Shown here: piece by piece, positions 60,563 to 64,000 of the stretch | How positions within the stretch are numbered: the first letter of the stretch is position 1 | Layout: every line of letters begins with the position of its first letter | Assembly (NCBI GenBank): GCA_905221605.1 | Contig: CAJNDS010000735.1 | Span: forward strand, 200,001 to 264,000 | Length of the DNA stretch: 64,000 bases | From: Symbiodinium natans | Taxonomy: Eukaryota; Sar; Dinophyceae; Suessiales; Symbiodiniaceae | Direction: 5' to 3' | The notes under the pieces: generated by a model | The model's database searches: none | The model's input: the letters and a program-made list of their open reading frames with translations, nothing else | What the model was told of the DNA's origin: nothing | Position numbers and translations under genes: made by a program

Positions 60563-61711
60563 GGGTGGGGGGGTTAGGGGTTAGGGTTTAGGGTCTAGGT
60601 CTTAGGGTTTAAGATTTAGGGTTTAGGGTTTCGGTCTGCAGCCCTAAGCAATAAGCCCTGAGCCATTCATCTTAAACAGAATCTGAAACACCTAAGAACT
60701 GTGGAAAGGAATCTTGAGGTCCAGGCTTTGGCCTTGCCTGTGAGTGTTTCGTGTCTCGGGGTTCAGGTTGGAATTTTCCTCCTTGTACTAACAGTCCTGA
60801 ATAGGGATTACCGTGCCCCCTATTACAATATACTATTAAGGACTGTTAGTATAAGGGGTCAGGCGTTGACCACGAGACACCTACACACCCTTATCCAGCC
60901 CCGATGTTGAGGTAGGGTTTTTAGGATTTAGGGTTTAGGGTTTGGGGTTTGGGGTTTAGGGTTTAGGGTTTAGGGCTAGGGGGGGGGGTCACGGGCGGTA
61001 GGTAACTGCGGAACCTTAACAAAGCTTAGGGAGACTTAGGGAGTCAGTGGGGAGTGTTAGGGAACCTTGCCCCCCTTGAACCCCCCTCCCTTAAGAGCTC
61101 TGTGTGATACATGGGGGTACGCCCAGATACCAATTTAAGGAAACCGGCCAATGGTTCTTAGGAAAAAGGGATTGAGGGTTTAGGGCCTAGGGTTTACAGT
61201 TTAGACACGAAAGTCCTAACGATGCAGCACCCTATACCCTGGATCTTTGTCGGTGGCTGAAAGCCATGGGTTGAAAGAGGGGTTTAGGAGTGAAGGGTTT
61301 TTTGCAAAGGAAAATCTCGTAGACACTAACACCTTCCATGGCCGGCATGGTATGCCCTTACAAGCCTTACTCACAGGTTGATGGCCAGTCAAAACTGAAG
61401 CTGTAAGTGGCTCCGGGTGAATTTACAACGTACTCTATGCACGTAGTCTAGGTTCACCCTACAGGACCCTAAACCTTACACCCTGAAGCCTAAAACAATC
61501 AACCCTACACAGTCCCTAAACCCTAAACCCTAAACCCTAAACCCTAAACCCTAAACCCTAAACCCCAAACCCCAAACCCTAAACCCTAACCGCAAACCCT
61601 AAACCCTCCCTTAAGAACCCTAGAAGTATCACATGAGGTCGTGGAGCTCGGGGAGCTGTTCGAGGAGCTGGACAGAGACCGCAATGGCCTGTGCTCCAGC
61701 AGCAGGGAGAG
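48392..61711 (+). CDS. Voltage-gated cation channel domain (Ca/Na-type, S1-S2 loop to EF-hand), partial multi-exon model
   Basis: Exons by role: S1-S2 loop and S2 48392-48494 + 49632-49661 (FNIVY|SKEILLRFVA, phase exact); linker 49971-50047; S3 50193-50296 (WFLADTFLV spacing); S4 51716-51794 (Arg at every third position, VRGLRLLRLGRAIR); S5 55044-55137 (LLNSAQLMISVFMLL, IYIFA) joined in phase by a GC donor to 55598-55650 (GIELITKD); turret 56094-56139, 56442-56497; pore 57775-57841 + 57999-58074 (QFITLDSIGAIY); S6 58850-58932 (LMNLVTAV) joined in phase by a GC donor to 60417-60500 (VLVEHGLENAQLETAEENRN); EF-hand-like 61638-61711 (ELFEELDRDRNGLC). A membrane channel passing cations on depolarisation is expected. 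Selectivity is not decidable. S1 and the start are not found; further domains may lie outside. Introns reach 3 kb and hold telomeric, homopolymer and hairpin repeats. Confidence 0.75.
49101..49196 (+). repeat. TTTAGGG array in S2 intron
   Basis: About 13 units in the channel gene's intron between the two S2 exons. Confidence 0.9.
50720..50842 (-). mobile_element. Hairpin family L, inverted copy
   Basis: AAGGGGTATAAGGAGGTACCC to CTTAAGTAGCCCCCC is the reverse complement order of 18462-18575 (first 20 bases: AAGGGGTATAAGGAGGTACC). Confidence 0.55.
50957..51056 (+). mobile_element. Introner-like family P element
   Basis: TTAGGGATACTTGGGAG and GCTAGGGTTCCAAGCTCCGT match the ends of introns 2 and 6 in the dehydrogenase gene 30 kb away. 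It sits inside a channel intron. Confidence 0.7.
52480..52702 (+). repeat. G-tract (GGGGTG-rich)
   Basis: About 220 bp of G runs with single T, in the intron between the S4 and S5 exons. Long Gly/Pro frames here are artefacts. Confidence 0.9.
53848..54291 (+). CDS. ORF within the S4-S5 intron, uncertain
   Basis: A 147-codon frame (MYVGGRRLSPSTSMAQAHPG...) in GC-rich, telomere-free DNA; a second plus frame and one antisense frame are also open. It may be an extra exon, an embedded gene or chance. Confidence 0.2.
   Translation: MYVGGRRLSPSTSMAQAHPGRSPAYHSMGTHDGPGTGASPSNPSWMGLAFSGSWSPRRSVPRDQGASGQARPGAKLFLVLTLYGRAPLGPPNRRGPFGREAGLCGPFCPSACPPFLNLNQAGDHRDTEEVAWKVSSWLEFRPKPSKE
55165..55279. mobile_element. 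Hairpin family D in channel intron
   Basis: TTGCTTCAGAAACCCCCCCC at the left and TTTGGGGAGTTCTTAAGAAAG at the right (first 20 bases). It lies just after the S5 exon's GC donor. Confidence 0.65.
55779..55808 (+). repeat. C30 homopolymer
   Basis: About 30 C in a channel intron; length may vary or be a consensus error. Confidence 0.9.
56167..56298. mobile_element. Hairpin element
   Basis: CCCAGACCTTTGGGAGGATCC pairs with GGATCCTCCCAGGGGTCTGGG (first 20 of each: CCCAGACCTTTGGGAGGATC, GGATCCTCCCAGGGGTCTGG). It lies between exons 56094-56139 and 56442. Confidence 0.75.
57039..57340 (+). CDS. ORF in channel intron, uncertain
   Basis: A frame MADKRCAGANTTSRSSIAAM... continues through a hydrophobic stretch (LPLTMVTLPLVVLSKSMFFL) to about 57330; other plus and minus frames are open as well. 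It may be an additional exon. Confidence 0.25.
57541..57609 (+). repeat. (TATG)n microsatellite
   Basis: About 17 tetramers preceded by a (CT)n run. Confidence 0.95.
58309..58494. mobile_element. Hairpin family A, long copy
   Basis: CTACCTTGACGTTCATGGGT and the right end ACCCATGAACCTCCAAGTAG enclose an expanded loop, between the pore and S6 exons. Confidence 0.75.
59020..59125. mobile_element. Family C-like hairpin
   Basis: GGTCAGGAGTACCCTTATTC to GTTACTGGGCAGCC; almost the same as 32518-32620. Confidence 0.65.
59426..59463 (+). repeat. C38 homopolymer
   Basis: The longest C run in the window, in the intron after S6. Confidence 0.9.
59560..59781. mobile_element. Nested hairpins: two elements inside a third
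   Basis: The outer arms CCCAGAGGGTCCATTTGTA and TACAAATGGACCCTCTGGG enclose two complete stem-loops. One is ATTATGGAATTAGGTACCC...GGGTACCTAATTCCATAAT. The other is CCTAAGGGTCCATGTACC...GGTACATGGACCCTTAGG. Confidence 0.85.
59828..59972. mobile_element. Family C copy interrupted by TTTAGGG
   Basis: TTGGTAGCCCAGTGGCACCC at the left, GGTTGCTGGGGTACCAAG at the right, with seven TTTAGGG units inside the right arm region. Confidence 0.75.
60523..60570 (+). repeat. T19/G24 tract
   Basis: T run followed by G run just after the post-S6 exon. Confidence 0.9.
60769..60860. mobile_element. Family B copy, ends diverged
   Basis: CTTGTACTAACAGTCCTGAA and AGGACTGTTAGTATAAGGGG inner arms are clear; the outer GGGATGTTC end is changed. 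Confidence 0.65.
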
Positions 61712-61778
61712 GTTGGGGTTTAGGGTTTAGGGTTTAGGGCTTAGGGTTTAGGGTTTAGGGTTTGGGCTTTCAGGACAT

Positions 61779-61827
61779 GCAGCGGAAGAAAGAGGGTGAG
61801 GAGCCCACAAGAGAGACCCCCTTTTAA
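61779..61827 (+). CDS. Candidate terminal exon after the EF-hand
   Basis: TTTCAG| then DMQRKKEGEEPTRETPF and TAA. Charged composition suits a channel tail, but its phase does not match the exon at 61638-61711. Confidence 0.3.
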
Positions 61828-61954
61828 GGAGCGGGGCGCTCTCCGGGACGGTTGAGAGTTTAGGGGTTCGGTTATTGGGGTTTAAGGCCTAAGGCTTAGG
61901 GTTTGAGGTTTAGGATGTAGGGTTTACGGGCAGAGTTGGATCACATCGGTAGGC

Positions 61955-62050
61955 TTGGGTAAAACCGATCCGAATGTCATCTACGCCGATGTCGCCATCA
62001 CGAATCTAAACCTTCCTGGAACTCAACATCCTACAATCCACCTTACCCCC
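61955..62050 (+). CDS. Candidate exon, function unknown
   Basis: CGGTAG| then LGKTDPNVIYADVAITNLNL and on to TAA supplied by the next CCCTAAA tract. Confidence 0.35.
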
Positions 62051-62134
62051 TAAACCCTAAACCCTAAACCCTGAAGCCTAAACCCTGAAGCCTAAACCCT
62101 AAACCCTAAACCCTAAACCGCCGTCGCAAGGATC

Positions 62135-62227
62135 ACACCTTTCGAGCTAAACATGGTGCCGCCGGAGAATGCAACCTGGCCACAGGGAGGGCGCGACTCG
62201 CGCGTTTGCCTTGTGACTTTCCTTCAG
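62135..62227 (+). CDS. Candidate internal exon
   Basis: GCAAG| then ITPFELNMVPPENATWPQGG RDSRVCLVTFLQ (two parts) with donor G|GTTTAGGG. Another frame is open, but this one has the better composition. Confidence 0.4.
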
Positions 62228-62449
62228 GGTTTAGGGTTCAGGGTTTAGTGTTTAGGGTTTAGGGTTTAGGGTTGCCTTGTGACTTTTCTTGGACGTTTTG
62301 AAGGGTCTGAGGCGAAAACCTGAAACCCACTGGGTTTACAAACCCCCCCCCCCCCCCCGCCGCCCCGGCAGGCTACGATAAACCCCGCATAGGCTTAGGG
62401 TTTACCCTGGGCGTCTCCGCCTATTCCGGAAACGTGCTTTGCTTAAAGC

Positions 62450-64000
62450 CTGTTTTTACCCCTAACAAACCTTATAAGCAGGTGTCGGAAAGCAGAAATC
62501 AGAGCCATGTCGCTCGAAAGGGGGCTGCAGGGGAGGGAGAAAGACAAAACAAAAAGCAAAGTAGGCAAAGCAAATGAATTGCATGGGGTACCTAGATGAC
62601 TGCCATGGTCAATGAAAACAAGGGATCACATATTTGGAGAAAGACAGAGATCCAGAGAGAGATCTGCTTCAGAAGTCAAGTGATCGATGTATGTCAAAGG
62701 GACGACTTTCACTCATGAACCGATGTTTCCTTCATTCGTCTATCCGGCGCACGAAGTGTTCATTCCTTCGCAACCGCAAAGAACGCAATGACTCAAAGTC
62801 TGGTTTTGACGGTGAAATAAGCCTCCGTTAGACGCTCTCCGCCTGAAGGTTGCTTAGAATCAACAAACATATGCACGACAGGATGGCGCAGAATTTGTTA
62901 TCTAATGTTGCCCGTATCCACAGAGAGATGTCAACGATACGCGGTGGGAAAGTGTGCGCACTTACACCTGTTTCTCATACACATATACATACCTGAACAC
63001 ACCAAGCTTGAGTCGTAGCACAAACTAGAATGACTGGTTCCTCAGAATCACAACATTATGGCCGTACTGCGGTGGGAGAACTTGTTATGCCAACGTTGAA
63101 ATACAACACCTTACACGTTATCCGTAGCCGAGGCATTTGCAATTCCAGGAACCCCTGTCCGTCCGAATACAAGTTAAGGTTACCATACTAGCGGTAAAAT
63201 CATCAGAACGAATGTGGGGAATCAGCATCGGTTGAAAGTTCTGCGCTGCTCAGTTCAAGTGCTCTTTCACTGCAGCGTGATGCTGTAGAGTATCGTCACG
63301 TTACCGAAGGGGGCGATAGCTCATGTCAGATATAATCACTTCCAAAGAGCTCAGCGCATCAGGCTCAATCAGTGTGACTGTGTGTGTGTGTGTGCCAATG
63401 GCGCGGCCCGAGATTCTACAGTATCTGTGATGGCCTGTGAATCGAATCCAAGCCTTTGTGATTTGTTTTCAAAGTACTATGGGAGTTCTCATTAGTTGCT
63501 GTCTGGAAAGCCAACAAAGCTGCGAACTTCGGTTTATTATGGGATGCAGGGTGCAGCAGGATAGCGTGATTCACGATGAGATTGGCGTGATTTGCTTCGT
63601 TTTGGAAAAATTCGGTCAAACTAGGTATTACGCTCTGCGACGCCGAATGGCCGTGAAATGCCGTGAAAACCGCGTGAAACATGCGTGAAATCATCGTGAA
63701 CGCCGGTTTTTTCGCGTGAGCCGCGGTTGTTTCGCGTGAGCGCCTGTTTCGGGATATCGGTTTTGCGCGCCGCAGGATTTTGCACCGTTGCGGGCCCTCC
63801 ACGCCGAAAATAACGTGAATCACACATTTGTTTGGCACGCATGTGTCCCCAGGTATAGATGCTGGCCCAGAAGCCAAAAGCTTTCCGCCGCCCCACACAC
63901 CCATGCGTGCCGCAGTGCATGCATGCAAGCACGGGTGTATTTGTCCATTTGCTGTTCAATAGTCAGTGTTAGAGCATGGTACACCAAAGAATTTCGGTTC
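62450..64000. other. Unique DNA without telomeric repeats
   Basis: From about 62450 no TTTAGGG or CCCTAAA tract occurs. Only weak ORFs (62634-62831 plus, 63416-63928 minus) and a CGTGAAA-rich stretch (63650-63735) are seen. No splice-bounded exon is convincing. Confidence 0.5.

Noticed and set aside
1-64000. Window as a chromosome end (telomere)
   Set aside because: Telomeric tracts are short, occur in both orientations and alternate with exons across 60 kb; neither end of the window is a terminal array.

Overview
The window looks like nuclear DNA of a eukaryotic alga, most likely a dinoflagellate. Three signs support this. Plant/alveolate-type telomeric heptamers (TTTAGGG/CCCTAAA) are scattered through almost all of it. 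Introns use GC donors, and possibly GA donors, besides GT. A voltage-gated cation channel has the TLDS pore motif and LMNLVTAV S6 end seen in protist channels. The species is not determined; long NPKP-type reading-frame ends recall some Prorocentrum and Symbiodiniaceae predictions, but that is only an impression. I found no rRNA, tRNA or CRISPR.

It is not a chromosome end. The telomeric tracts occur in both orientations and alternate every few hundred bases with short unique islands. Many islands behave as small coding exons: an AG just before, an open frame of 12-45 codons, and a GT or GC just after. Where reading phase can be followed across several islands, they join into genes and the telomeric tracts fall inside introns.

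Two genes prove this. At 20405-22997 seven exons give a 321-codon 3-hydroxyacyl-CoA dehydrogenase-type enzyme (L-gulonate 3-dehydrogenase/lambda-crystallin relative). From about 48.4 to 61.7 kb, exons encode S2, S3, S4, S5, pore, S6 and post-S6 regions plus an EF-hand-like segment of one voltage-gated channel domain. Phase-consistent models of unknown function lie at 8265-10904, 16485-19775, 24129-25080, 26020-27402, 29065-29945 and 33737-34408.

The introns are also full of 100-200 bp inverted-repeat elements in at least ten families (called A, B, C, D, F, H, I, L, P and others here). One family B copy is flanked by an 8-bp duplication whose two copies supply the 5' and 3' splice sites, the expected mark of an intron-creating transposon (introner). 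Several telomeric tracts are flanked by duplications of 13-25 bp, and some have replaced an arm or loop of a hairpin.

Layout: 0-5 kb telomeric arrays, a 21-bp palindromic tandem array and possible exons; 5-6.1 kb CTG/CCG repeats; 6-13 kb exon clusters; 14-16.5 kb a 2.2-kb repeat-built insertion; 16.5-23 kb two well-supported genes; 24-38.7 kb many short exons; 39-41 kb a telomere-free block with longer reading frames; 41-47 kb mixed exons; 48-62 kb the channel gene; 62.4-64 kb unique DNA without telomeric repeats. Because the DNA is GC-rich, several frames are often open in one island, so isolated exons carry low confidence.
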